From NCBI GenBank assembly GCA_021234155.1, contig JAJEKV010000031.1:6712748-6776747 (forward strand): DNA of 64,000 bases, in the 5' to 3' direction. Positions 22,794 through 33,963 of this stretch are shown here, piece after piece. How positions within the stretch are numbered: the first letter of the stretch is position 1; the number at the start of each line of letters is the position of its first letter. The position numbers and the translations under genes were made by a program. This DNA is from Isoetes taiwanensis. Its lineage: Eukaryota; Streptophyta; Lycopodiopsida; Isoetales; Isoetaceae. The notes beneath the pieces are model-generated. The model saw nothing but the letters and a program-made list of their open reading frames with translations, was not told where the DNA came from and did not search any database.

Positions 22794-23022
22794 CGTTATT
22801 TTCTTGTGCAGATCCGGTATAGATATGGCGTTCTTTTTTCTTGTTCTCGTTATTTTCTTGTGCAGATCCGGTATAGATATGGCGGAAAAGAGGTGGCGTT
22901 CTTCCTTCTCTTTTGCTTCAAGATTTTTCTGTTGGAGCTGGCGCCAGTAAGCCTGGGTGTTTATCCGGCCGAAGATTTACACTGTTATTTTCTTGTGCAG
23001 TTCCGGCAGTATAGATATGGTG
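22794..23022. repeat. Triple direct repeat inside the TIR element
   Basis: A unit of about 37 bp beginning TTATTTTCTTGTGCAG and ending TATAGATATGGCG occurs at 22,796, 22,850 and (diverged) 22,984. TTGTGCAG resembles a splice acceptor. This makes the overlapping frame 22,788-23,033 repetitive, and I do not call it coding. Confidence 0.7.
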
Positions 23023-23673
23023 GATCAGCTTAACCTTTTCACGCTCAGCTGCTTCCCCTGGATCCATGAGCGTATAAACAAGAATGGTGTCATCAGGGCT
23101 CTGCAGAAGGGCAAGATTCTGTTGCTCGTTTCTTTCTGGTCGTAGTAGCCATGTATTCCTTTGTTTCAGCCCAAGATGTGAGCATGCAAACAAGGAAACA
23201 GAAAAGATTTCCTGATTTTGAGCGTGCCATGTTCTTCTTTCTTTCCAAGAAAACTCATCTTCGATATCAAAATATAATACATAACGAATCCTTAGATTGT
23301 GGATAATCGATTCCGGTCGGCAAGTCAGATGGCAGGGTCGTAAATGGATCAAGAACTTGCAAAAACGAGGACCGAAATTGCTGTTGGGGTCTTTCGTTTC
23401 TGTTGAAAAGCCATCTGTATATTCTTCAGTTATTATTTCTTTCCCTGTTGCTTTGCATGCTCTGCACAAGAAAATAACGAGAACAAGAAAAAAAAAGAAG
23501 TTTCTTGATGTTTTACAGCGTTGCTTGTAATGGAAGAGTGTGCAAGCATTGGAAGCTGAAGGCTCTGCAGGCATTGGGCAAATAGGTTAAGTTATGAGTA
23601 TGAGAGGCAGCAGGGGAAGAGTATGGAACAGGGGATTAAACAGGATTTTGCAACATAAAACTTGTCCCAGGGT

Positions 23674-23722
23674 TCTGGTGAGGCCGATCTGGTCTGGAGG
23701 TTCGAATCCTCCAGCCCAAAGA
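23674..23722 (+). repeat. T-arm-like hairpin with Pol III B-box consensus
   Basis: CTGGAGGTTCGAATCCTCCAG (about 23,693-23,713) has a perfect GGAGG/CCTCC stem around the 7-nt loop TTCGAAT, and contains GGTTCGAATCC, an exact B box. No full tRNA cloverleaf can be drawn, so this is a tRNA-derived relic or SINE end rather than a tRNA gene. Confidence 0.5.
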
Positions 23723-23913
23723 GAACATCCTTCATTTCTTATTGCCGGAACAGGGTTATGTATGCTTAGCTAAACCGTCCTGAACCAGTTTCTATGGAAT
23801 CAAAGGAAATTTATCTCGAACCGTTTTCTATGGAATCAAATGAAAATTTTGGATTGAACCATGGTAATTTTTCCTCCCTATGGCCTGGGTCCGGAGCGAT
23901 TTGAAATTCCATG

Positions 23914-24445
23914 GTGATTCCACGGGAAGGAATATTATGGTATGTGATTCTACGGGTTAGAATATTATGGTACGCGGTGATTCTACGGGTTAGAATATCA
24001 CGGTATGTGATTCCATCTGGCGGAATTACAAGTTGTTGGTGATTCCACTCGGCAGTATTTCACGAGGTGATTCCACCGGGCGGAATTTTATGGACGTGAT
24101 TCCGCCAGGGGGTATTTCACCATGGTGATTCCACCTGGCGGGATATCAAGGTGATTCCGTCTGGTGGAATAGCAAGGTTGTGATTCCGTCTGGCGGAATA
24201 ACACGATGGTGATTCCATCTCACGGAATCAGACGTTCGTGATTCCATCTGGCGGAATAGCAAGGTTGTGATTCCGTCTGGCAGAATAATACGATTGTGAT
24301 TCCGTCTCGCGGAATAAATAATACGGTTGTGATTCCGTCTGGTGGAATACATGAGCGGTGATTCCATCTCGAAGAATCGTAAATTGGTGATTCCATCTGG
24401 CGGAATAGCAAAGTTGTGATTCCGCCGGAAGGTATAAATGACCTG
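23914..24445. repeat. 18-unit, roughly 29-bp tandem array of imperfect palindromes
   Basis: Units begin GTGATTCC at 23914, 23944, 23977, 24007, 24039, 24067, 24096, 24125, 24151, 24180, 24209, 24238, 24267, 24296, 24329, 24358, 24387 and 24416. The spacing is 29 bp for most and 26-33 bp overall. Each unit has the form GTGATTCC-N6-GGAAT-N8-10, so GATTCC pairs with GGAAT(C). The element's own TIR also contains GTGATTCCATCGC, so the array unit is related to the terminus. Confidence 0.9.
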
Positions 24446-24584
24446 AAAGCGACCCTGTCAGGTACGGATAATGGGGGCTCTGGTACGGATAACGGGGTCT
24501 TGGCCTGGTGATTCCGCGGGATGGAATTTTTTGCGATGGAATCACAATAACCGGGGTAAAAATATTTTGTTCCCAAACATGAGA

Positions 24585-27500
24585 TGTAAGAAAGCATTAT
24601 ATTTAAATTTTAGTGCACCATAAATTGGTGAAACCGATGGAGACTTATTCAAGATGCCATTTAACATTTAAAATGGCAAGAATTTACGTGACTTTGAATT
24701 TCAACTCTTTATTTTGGAATGACAAACCAATTGAAAGCTGTAATTCCTATCTTTGTTTGCTTTGCTACAATAAACTACTACAATCATATCCTACTACAAT
24801 GTACATGGAGTCAACCTTAGTCTACAACCTTAGAAGGCAACCCGTATATTTTACATATTAATACATTTACATTTTGGTGTCCCCTTTGAGGATTGCAAGT
24901 ATTGGAAGATCTTGTAGTAGTATTCTTTAGCACCCAACAAATGACATGAATACATGATCATGATGAAGTTCAAACCAATTTGTACGAAGGCCTGAGGATG
25001 ATGGGCTCATCAATTCCCCGGGCTCTACATGAATTATGCATATTCGTCCTAATACAAAAGGATATATCCAATACTGTGATTGAGAACATAGCTCTTCATG
25101 CACAGTGTCCATCAATAATATCTGTCCATCAATAATATCTTTGCAACAGGTTATCCAAAGGTTATCCAACGTACTTGCATCCAATATTTTGGATGCTTCA
25201 ACTACATAGGCACACCATATCTGAATATGTGAAATACTGGGCCCTATATTACTCAACAAAAGTGCAAGTGCAAGGCAAATGGACTATCCAGAAGAGCAAG
25301 CCAAATGAACTATCCAGAAGATATTAATAGAGTAGAAAACAATCGAATGAATATGCAGTTCATTTACTAATGGCTAGTTCAATTCACAGTAATTGCATAC
25401 AAACACTTCCTCAAATAGAGAACCCAATGCTGAGGTCTTGTGGTGCCTCCTTCAATTGCATGCATATCACGATGGGAACAAAACTTATTGCATGAGTCAA
25501 ACCTCCTCCACCGAGCAAAGACCACAAATTCCCAAATTATTCTGCAATAAACAGTAATAGTTGCAACATCTATATGTTTGGAGCAGGACTTTAGATACTC
25601 CAGAATGGTATTGGTACTTGGTGGAGAGATGAGCAAAAGAAAAATCCAAAAGATATTGGAACAACATTTGCAGATATTATTTTAAATATGTAGCTGAACG
25701 CGCCCTAAACAGAATTATAAAAACAGACCTGTAGCTGGCCGATACCATATTCAATCATTTGATCGAAAGTCTTGGCTATGTACTGCATCAAATTACTCAT
25801 TATGGCTCCTGCACAAAGATGGTAAAGCTAAACTCATTTGCTTTAAATACATTAAGGTTTGATTTATTCATGATTATGATAGTGACTGAATCATCTTATC
25901 TGCTATAATCACATGGGCTGTTACAGAGAGCACTGGATTTAGAAGTAAAATATCCGACATAGACTTGCAACACAATGATTTGGAAGGCCCTTAGGCATAG
26001 TGGGCATTCAAAACTCAAAAACGAAGTGTCCATTTGTCAGTCACACATACTATCATGCAAATCATGCAAGAAATGAAGGTCTCAGCGATATGGGCTTATC
26101 ACGTAGCAACTAAAGGCTTCATTTGTAAATGCCACTCTAGGCCATGTAATTATAAACCCTTATCTAACATACCCAAGAATATACATGTCCACATAAACAA
26201 TGATGTCTGCAAGACTTTTTGCAGCTATGCAAATGAATATTAAGAATCTTTCCATTTTCAATTTTTATAACACAATGAGCCCATATATTCCAGTTAAGGC
26301 CCTTCAAAACAGAAGATTGAAAGAAAGCTAAATAAATACTGCTTGAGGGAAACAACACAAACCCTGGCCAAGCATCACTCATAAACAATGTAGATTCATA
26401 ATCCAAGCAAAGCAAAATTTTACCTAGTGAACGGTTTGAAAGCATGAGCTTGAGGAGTTTCGACCACCACATGCTTCTCATAATGAAGGTAGAGGAACAT
26501 GGAGAGTTCCAGTAACCTTTGTTCCTATTTGCACCAGAGGTAGATCCAATTGTGTGCTGATTTTCTTGATCATGTCTTCCATTGGACTGGCACGAAGTGT
26601 GCCAAGACAGGCTCGTCCTCTGTCCCTGCATCATAGCTGCAACTAACAAAGGGAATGTAGAGGGGCTTAAAATTATGTGGCTATACTTTTAAGTCAAGTT
26701 TTCTAATGTCGCTTTGCAATCTCACAACTCCTAAAAAGAGTTACAATCACCTACAAATTTCATGCGCAAAGACAAACCCTGTAAATGACTCTACAACTCA
26801 GAGCATCCAAATAAAGAAAAATAGACCAAGGAGAGTGGAACGAATATCTGGATCTTGGGTGCAATATTAGCAATGAACCGATTACTAAAGATGGTGCAAT
26901 TTTAGGAAATGACATTAATAGATGATGCAAGCACAGATAATTAAGGGCAAGAACCTTACTTCTGGAGTGTGCTTACATAAACATGGCTCGAACAATTCGT
27001 AGGTCGAATACCATGTAAACATTTACTCAAGAATTATATCATGCTATAAAAAAACTGAAAAAAGAAATAGGAGGTTCTACCTGCACGACATTGCAAGATG
27101 TAGTGTTCACTGCAAATCAAAGCGGCCAAAGTGCTCAGACACCACATGTCTTTCATGCTCTCCATGCCGCCAAAAATTGGAGGAGCATAACCCAGAAATC
27201 CAAATTTCCAAATCACAATGAAACCATATTCCCGATTTTTGAAATACCCAACGCACAGCAGCCCGAGATCCTTTTCAAGAGGGCTAAGAGAGGCATGTGC
27301 TCAATGGTGATCGTGGCTGTGAAGGAGCGCAGAAGCTCCAATGCCGGGGTCAGCACTGCAGAAAATCTGATCCACAATCCATCTGAATTCACCATAATAA
27401 AATCATAATAAAACCATGCTTGTACCTCTAGATTATCAGCTTGAATGCATCCCTTGCTGCAGCTATGGCTATGAATAAAAAACAGAAACATAATATCACG

Positions 27501-28679
27501 AACCCTAACCATAGCAGCGTTGGTCTCCATTCCGTGGTGCATGCTTCACTGAAGAAAAATTCCTATATCCGGCCAAAATTGATATCATTAAAACCATATA
27601 CAATGCTTTTTGAAACATGAGGAATGTCTTCCCGCATTCCGGCTGCCAAAACCCTTGCTGAATTCCTCTGCAATCTCTAACACATGCAATGTTATTTCTA
27701 ATATATGAAAAGACATTAGCTTATGTGCCAAACCATGCTACAAAACCAGGCCACTTCATAATTGATGTATGATTATACCAGGAACGTATTATCAGTGATT
27801 TGAAAAAGCTAATGAAGTGTCTAGATCCTAAGGCATGTAAATGATAGGCTCAAGAGTGCTATTCAGTGCACTGAAGGTACCTAGCTTGCATCAACATCTA
27901 GGACCAACAACTTGGATGCATTTCCAAGCTGTGGCAACAAATGTAGCAGAGATAGAAACAATCTTCGATAATTGTAGAATAAGAAAGCATCAGTGTTTTG
28001 ATATTTTGTCCCCCCTAAATAGGATTCAAGCAATAAGTTTCAGTCCATATATTCTGAACTTCTGTTAGCAGGACCAACATCTTAGATGTATTTATACATC
28101 GTGGCAAGAAGTGTCAGACATAGAAATAGCCTTCGGTAATTGTAGAATAATAGCTTTGTTATAGCTATAAATGATTTGATCATGTTCATCTGCCACTCAG
28201 AACGACTTGCTTTGCAAAAAATCAGAAGCATTATTTCAAATATAATAAACAAATATGAAATGGTTCTGAACTGGGCAACTTGTAATTTCCTTCATGCATA
28301 TAACTTTAAAGTAATGCTGGAAGCAAATCTGCAAGCAAAACATCGGCAATACCATCAAGTGAAGGTGGAAAAAATACCTAGGTTGTTTTAGTTGCCGAGC
28401 TAAAGACTTATTCTCCATGTTGGGTTCACGATGAACTGCTCTTTTATTGTCTCAATGAGAGCAGATATGGTTAGAAGCTGACAAACAGAAGAAACCTACA
28501 AAAATAAGAAACCTATTGTTTTAGACGTCAGGCCAGACGACATTTCCAACCTCAATGCTAAACACTGCATTGCAATTCAAATGTAAACAAATGTAGATTC
28601 AAACCTCGTTACCTAATTTATGAAAGAATCAACACGGACCTGTTTACCCTTTATGGAGAGGATCGGATCATATCTGGGT
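24585..28679. other. Long stretch without a convincing gene
   Basis: No domain was recognised on either strand. The longest frame is 26,649-26,164 (-), which lacks a motif. The minus strand at 27,370-27,086 is bounded by an AG and a GT and might be a single exon of an unknown gene. An 80-bp segment starting GGACCAACA is directly repeated in diverged form at about 27,900 and 28,072. TGTCCATCAATAATATC is duplicated at about 25,107 and 25,124. Confidence 0.35.
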
Positions 28680-29135
28680 ACAACCATCACATAACTACTA
28701 CTATTAACATTAATTAACACAAACCATTATATCCAACACATTCAAATTAAAATCCCCCTGAAACCCCCTTTGGTTTAGGTGCATATTCACACGGGGGGTG
28801 ACTCCGGGCATCGAGAGCTGTTGGATGGGCATATAACACCTTTATTCCTCAATCTACACCGTACATAAAGTTCCTCGTTTGTGGGGTATGCATGTACAAA
28901 TTTTGCTATACTGTATAACAAGATTTGCATAATACTATAAGATTTGAGGTAATATACTATATGGTGTTGATTTTGTACATGAAATATAATTTTAGGGGCT
29001 CTCGCTGCCCTACGTCACCTCCGTGTGAATATGCACCTAAACCAAAGGGGGTTTCAGGGGGATTTTAATTTGAATGTGTTGGATATAATGGTTTGTGTTA
29101 ATTAATGTTAATAGTAGTAGTTATGTGATGGTTGT
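28680..29135. mobile_element. 456-bp MITE with 115-bp perfect TIRs
   Basis: Positions 28,680-28,794 and 29,021-29,135 are exact reverse complements (115 bp). Homology weakens only in the central 226 bp. There is no coding capacity. Perfect arms mean either recent insertion or ongoing homogenisation. A 3-bp GTA/TTA flank may be a degraded target duplication. Confidence 0.9.
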
Positions 29136-29279
29136 TATATTAGAAATTTTTTTTGGGCCCTTCGGGCCCTAATGAAATCAAACATAGGTAAATGAAGTAG
29201 AGAACATTTGTAATGATGTCTCCAAGCAAAGCACTCACATATTCCCATAGACCTTTTACCTCAAGCATATGTTCCAATA

Positions 29280-29930
29280 TCTGAGCAGAAATCAAAATCT
29301 GGTAAACGAAATTTTAAATGTTACAATTGTGGAGAAGGGACACTTCAAGTATGAATGCACTAAATAGAAGGAGGACAAGTCTAATATAAGCAGTCAAATA
29401 TTTGTTCAACATATATAAGCATCAAGTTCACTTCATTCCTATAGAATTCCCTTTTGGTTCTAAGACTGAATGCTGGAAATATTTTTAAGGATCTTGATTG
29501 ACCGCCATGTTCTTAATCACAAATGATTTTAAGACAGTCAAGAAACAGATAGAATGATAAATTCTTTAAATATACTGACAGATCTGACCAGATCATCCAT
29601 GCAGATGACACCAATCATTCAGATCTCATAGGACTTGTTAAAGAAAAAACAGATATAACAATGCTGAAATAGACAAGTCTATGAAGCCAAAGAAGGCTCA
29701 ATCGACTAGAATCTGGAATTTCAGATATTGGATGAAGCGGGTAATTCTTTACCTCCAAACTCAATTAGGCCGTTTGAAGTTTATGGGCTCATGTTTTATA
29801 AGGAAAGCTACAACCAGAAGCTGAATGCAAAGCCCAAAAATAGAAAACGCTTTCTCTTCCAACGTGTGTATAGTATTTGTATTCCTTTGTTTGAAGATGC
29901 TCCCTCTTGGCTCTGATGTTGAAAACAAGA
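29280..29930 (+). pseudogene. Ty1/copia gag zinc-knuckle fragment
   Basis: The plus strand at about 29,305-29,365 encodes KCYNCGE then, after a frameshift, GHFKYEC. Together these give the CX2CX4HX4C knuckle of a copia capsid protein that binds RNA. Downstream frames are full of stops up to about 29,720, where a 62-codon remnant follows. No LTR was found. Confidence 0.65.
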
Positions 29931-30211
29931 GGGCCAAGGTCTCCATAGGGAGGCTTATTTCACACATAAAATGCTTTTAGCTGACGAATAAGTGCGATTA
30001 GCAAATAGTCTACTGCACTATTATCACATGAAAACTTACAGAAAGACCATTGCTGTCCCAACTCCAGCAGCAGCAATGTGAGACACTAGGATTCAGCTAT
30101 AAGTCATAACAAAAAAAACAAGGAAAAAAGAATAAGAGATTAACCAAAGACATTGCATGTCTTAGAAGTGCAAAAACCAAAGAAGTGGGCCGGATTCATG
30201 CTATGAACCAA

Positions 30212-30838
30212 GCAAATTTGGATATGCTTAATGGCACAGCTAAGAGCAATAAAGTTAGCTGGTGATAAACTTAAAATTACAGGTTTTTTTACTGGAAACA
30301 GCCAACAAGGCTCAAACATAGGCAGACATAGCAAATCAAATTACATTGGAGCCATGAGCATCCGACTACCTGTAAACTACTGCCAAATATAATCTGCCGT
30401 CTTCCATGTGTTTCGAACAAGCAAATTTGGATATTGTGAATGGCACAGCTAAGAGCAATAGCTAGTGATAAACTTAAAATTATAGTTTTTTTTACTGAAA
30501 ACAGCCAACAAGCCTCAAACATAGGTAGACTCGGACATAGCAAATCAAATTATGTTGTAGCCATGAGCATCTGGATACCTGCAAGCTGCTGCCAAATATA
30601 ATATGTTGCCTTCCATGTGTTGCAACAAGCAAATTTGGATATTGTTATGGCACAGCTAAGAGCAAGAAAGTTAGCTAGTGATGAACTTAAAATTACACGT
30701 TTTTTACTGGAAACAGCCAACAAGATTCAAACATAGGTAGATTCAGATATATCAAATCAAATTATGTGGTAGCCATGAGCATGCGGCTACCTGTAAGCTG
30801 CTGCCAAATATAATCTGCCGCCTTCCATGTGTTTCAAC
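30212..30838. repeat. Three tandem copies of a 208-bp unit
   Basis: Units start GCAAATTTGG at 30,212, 30,421 and 30,629, so the period is 209 and 208 bp, with about 85-90 percent identity by eye. Shared landmarks in each copy are TGGCACAGCTAAGAGCAA, GAAACAGCCAACAAG (or near) and CTGCTGCCAAATATAAT. A fragment of a fourth copy may precede 30,212. The unit has no coding content. Confidence 0.85.
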
Positions 30839-32242
30839 CGTTTTCTGGAAATTTTTACTGCCACATGCATTTCGATCCTTTGTAGACCATGGCACAACTT
30901 AATTCAGATGCCAGATTCCCACCCTTTCTACTCATTTCGTTATCTGCGTTAAGGGGCTGAGCCTCATGGCATCCTTTCTGTGTCCTTCTCTGGCTGTGGC
31001 CTACATCTCTGCTTTGGATTGTAGGGAAATCGGCCCCTTTGGTCACTTTATATTTGCTATTGCTTGAACTTGCCCAAATTCGTCTGCAACTGTCTAGACT
31101 CAGCCGAAATCTGTCTGGAATGGGGCGGAATGGCCTGGCAATAGTAAAACTGCAGCATCCAGCTAGAGGAAGCTGCGTTTCCGGGAGGTTTAGGGTAAAC
31201 GTACAGAGCGGACTTTTTCACTCACCTGGGATCTTCTCAACATTTTAGGCAAAGATAAATTCTGCTTGACACAAAGAGCAACAAAAATACAAAAACTTGA
31301 TACCTTCGTGGAAGCTAGTTCACCGCCCTTGCTTGCCCTGAACTCTGAAGTCCCTCACTCACAGCCATATCCATTGCAAAGCTTGATCAAAAAAATCACA
31401 AACCCTAAAATTAAAACCCCCGAGGCCTGCATGCAATGCCCCAAAATTCATACGCCACTAAGTACAAGACAAAAAATACATGGGTGCCCACCATTGGCAG
31501 AAAACGTTAAAATCACTGTTGGGGTATGCGCACTCTAGATGTACTGATCTGTACATCCCATGGAATACGCCCATGAAATCATATAAAAACCATGTTAAAA
31601 AACGTACAAAAATACAAAAACAACCCCCTGTTATTATGCTACATATTCTATATCATCTCAAATTATTTTCAAACATTCGTCAGAGCATAGGAAAGGAACA
31701 TATGAAAATGTCGGAGCTTTTTCTTCATGGCTGTATTGAATACTCAAGAACATGTACAGTGCGTTATGCTTTAACTCGATGGATTGCATCTCCTATTACC
31801 AGACGTCCTCCATAGTCACGGACTGACAGCGCAAAAGGAAGCCAATAGAGAAAAATAAATTGAAGGCAGTGCGTAGAATTGCAATCGGAGATGCCGCTCA
31901 GTGTCTATGCATGTGGCATCGATGTGTCTCGACAGTGAGGAAAGCCAGGATTAGAAATCGGGGATAGATAACCCAAAGCCATGAAATTCCAAAACATCAA
32001 ATCATATATGAAAGTAATTTTATGCGATTTTTGATTGATTGGAATTTTTTTCAGGCGTCTAAACTCCTTTAAATCTTAGAAAATTGGGCTAAAAAAAATT
32101 CCAAAAAAGTTTTTGTCAAACCTGAAAATCCCAAATTAACAAGATTGATAGGTGGAATGTGTGCAACCTGGTTAATGTGTGCAATCTCGCTGCCTTATTG
32201 AGGATAGAAATGTGTGCAACCTGGTTAATGTGTGCAACTGGT
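30839..32242. other. No gene recognised
   Basis: The frames at 31,039-31,248, 31,266-31,538 and 31,480-31,815 overlap each other and have no motif. Near 32,150-32,240 the phrase ATGTGTGCAACCTGGTTA is repeated, just before the LINE fragment. Confidence 0.35.
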
Positions 32243-32588
32243 TGCCTTGCCAGTGTTGCCACCAGGGCGGGATTGAGGACGAATGTCATGCCCTCCAGAT
32301 CTGCCCAGCATTTGCCCATATCCGAGAGCGATATGTTCGATTACTAGTGCCTGGCCATGGATGCACGGACTCGTTTGTGTCCCACGGGACGGTATTGAAC
32401 TGTCCTATGCAATTGTACAGTGTGCCAGCATGCTTATTACTGCTAAGGTTTTTCCCTCGAAAACCCTTCGGGGCAAGGGTTTTTTAATCCTGTCAGTAAT
32501 ACGCTTGTTGCTCTCTTTTTGTTTGGGTCCCATAGGCCAATTGGTCTCCGTGGACGCTAAAAACCTATTTTATTCTATTCTATTCTTA
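32243..32588 (+). mobile_element. LINE 3' end, copy A (TTCTA microsatellite tail)
   Basis: The plus strand encodes CQCCHQGGIEDECHAL and ICPAFAHIRERYVR, the Cys/His-rich C-terminus seen in some non-LTR reverse-transcriptase polyproteins. A 3' UTR follows with a stem AAAACCCTT...AAGGGTTTT (32,460-32,483) and the phrase CCATAGGCCAATTGGTCTCC. It ends in repeats of TTCTA (about 32,565-32,587). It is severely 5' truncated. ATGTGTGCAACC on both sides may mark the target. Confidence 0.75.
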
Positions 32589-32769
32589 CCGAGGATAGAA
32601 AAAGAAAATTTGGATAATTTTCTGAGGAATAGAGAAGGGAATGTAGACGTAATATGGATAGTTCTTTCTTGTTCATTAATGTGTGCAACCTAGATGTACT
32701 TCTTTCTTGTTACATGGTCAAGTGGCGTGCATTAGTCTAATAGTGCTCTGTGCTAAGGGTAGTTCTTTT

Positions 32770-33590
32770 CCTCTCTAGCGCCTGGACCACTTTCTCTCCC
32801 TAGCGCCTGGATCACTCTTCTCTCCCTAGCGCTTGGACCACTTTAGTTCTCTAGTTCTCTAGCCACTTTCTCCCTCTAGCACCTGGACCACTTTCTCTCT
32901 CTAGTCCAGATACCCCTCTTGTCTCCCTAGCCCTGGACCACTTTCTCTCCCTAGCGCCTGGATCACTCTTCTCTCCCCTAGCTTTGGACCACTTTAGTTC
33001 TCTAGTTCTCTAGCCACTTCTCCCTCTAGCACTGGACCACTTTCTCTCTCTAGTTCAGATACCCCTCTTGTCTCCCTAGCCCTGGACCACTTTCTCTCCC
33101 TAGCTTTTGGACCACTCTTCTCTCCCCTAGCCCTCGATCACTTTCTCTCCCCTAGCCCTGGATCACTTCCTCTCCCTAGCTCTGGACCACTTTCTCTCTC
33201 TAGCTACTTTCTCCCTCTAGTGCGTGGACCACTTTCTCTCTCTGGTCCAGATACCCCTCTTCTCTCCCTAGCCTTGAACCGCTTTTTCTAGCCCCACGCC
33301 ACTTTCCCCCACTTCTCTCCCTAGCCTTGGACCACTCTCTCTCTCTAGCCACTTTCTCCCGCTAGCCCCTGGACCTCTGGCCCAAATACCCCTCTAGCCA
33401 CACGCCACCTTCCCCCACTTCTCTCCCTAGCCCTCGGACCACTTTCTCTCTCAGCCCACACGCCACCTTCCCCTCTAGCCACACGCCACCTTCCCCCACT
33501 TCTCTCCCTAGCCCCGGGCGCTTTCTCTCTCTCTAGCCACACGCCACCTTCCCCCACTTCTCTCCCTAGCTCTGGACCACATAGCATCTC
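32770..33590. repeat. CT-rich minisatellite (CTCTCCCTAGC...GGACCACTTT units)
   Basis: About 800 bp consist of degenerate units of 25-45 bp built from CTCTCCCTAGC, NCTGGACCACTTT and CACACGCCACCTTCCCC blocks. The right third is dominated by the CACACGCC type. The minus-strand 120-codon frame here is a by-product of the repeat. Confidence 0.9.
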
Positions 33591-33593
33591 CCC

Positions 33594-33708
33594 CCAATAA
33601 GCTGGGCTAATACGACTCATGGCACGCCAATAAGCTGTGCAATACGTGGCGTGAGGCGCCAATAAGCTATGCAATACGTGGCGTGAGGCACCAATAAGCT
33701 GTGCCAAC
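33594..33708. repeat. 32-bp tandem repeat (CCAATAAGCTGTGCAATACG units)
   Basis: Units start CCAATAAGCT at about 33,593, 33,626, 33,658 and 33,690, with a 32-33 bp period. The middle two are almost identical. The array lies between the minisatellite and the LINE ORF1-like gene. Confidence 0.85.
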
Positions 33709-33963
33709 TTCTAGCACAGTTACAATACACGACGTAACCTTTAGCTTCTTTCTTGTATTCCAGCCTATTCCAAAAGCTTCTTCAAGCCAAGCCCACCTCA
33801 AAAGAATTCTGACAGTAGCCAGAATCGAACCTTCCCCCCTCACAGGATTGAAACTCCCCTCCCTCCCCCCCCTCCAAATAGCCCTTTAGCTCTTTTATCT
33901 CTTAATCCTTAATAGCCCTTTAGCTCTTTAATCCCCTTTCATACCATACAACCCCAAACAACC

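Larger units (their letters stand above)
22532..24573. mobile_element. 2-kb DNA element with perfect 39-bp TIRs and likely 9-10-bp target duplication
   Basis: Positions 22,535-22,573 and 24,531-24,569 are exact inverse copies. Imperfect inverted homology extends inward about 110 bp on both sides (CGTTATCCGTACC..., GGAATCAC...). The same 10-mer CAAACATGAG flanks both ends (22,522-22,531 and 24,574-24,583), as expected of a Mutator-like target duplication. There is no transposase frame, so it is non-autonomous. The interior holds a triple direct repeat, a T-arm-like hairpin and a long palindromic array, listed separately. Confidence 0.85.

Noticed and set aside
22788-23574. ORFs on both strands inside the TIR element, including a 218-codon minus-strand frame
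   Set aside because: The plus frame encodes repeated YFLVQIRYRYG from a DNA repeat; the minus frame has no motif and overlaps repeats.
23674-23722. tRNA gene
   Set aside because: Only the T-arm and B box are present; no acceptor, D-arm or anticodon arm can be drawn around it.
23914-24445. CRISPR-like array of roughly 29-bp palindromic units
   Set aside because: There are no unique spacers of constant length; the units vary throughout and abut each other, and the host is a plant. It is a transposon-internal tandem repeat.
24146-24597. 73- to 125-codon minus-strand ORFs
   Set aside because: They are translations of the palindromic array (NHxRxIPPDGIT-type repeats).
33345-33707. 120-codon minus-strand ORF
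   Set aside because: It lies fully within the minisatellite and the 32-bp repeat and is repetitive Arg/Gly/Glu-rich; it is a by-product of repeats.
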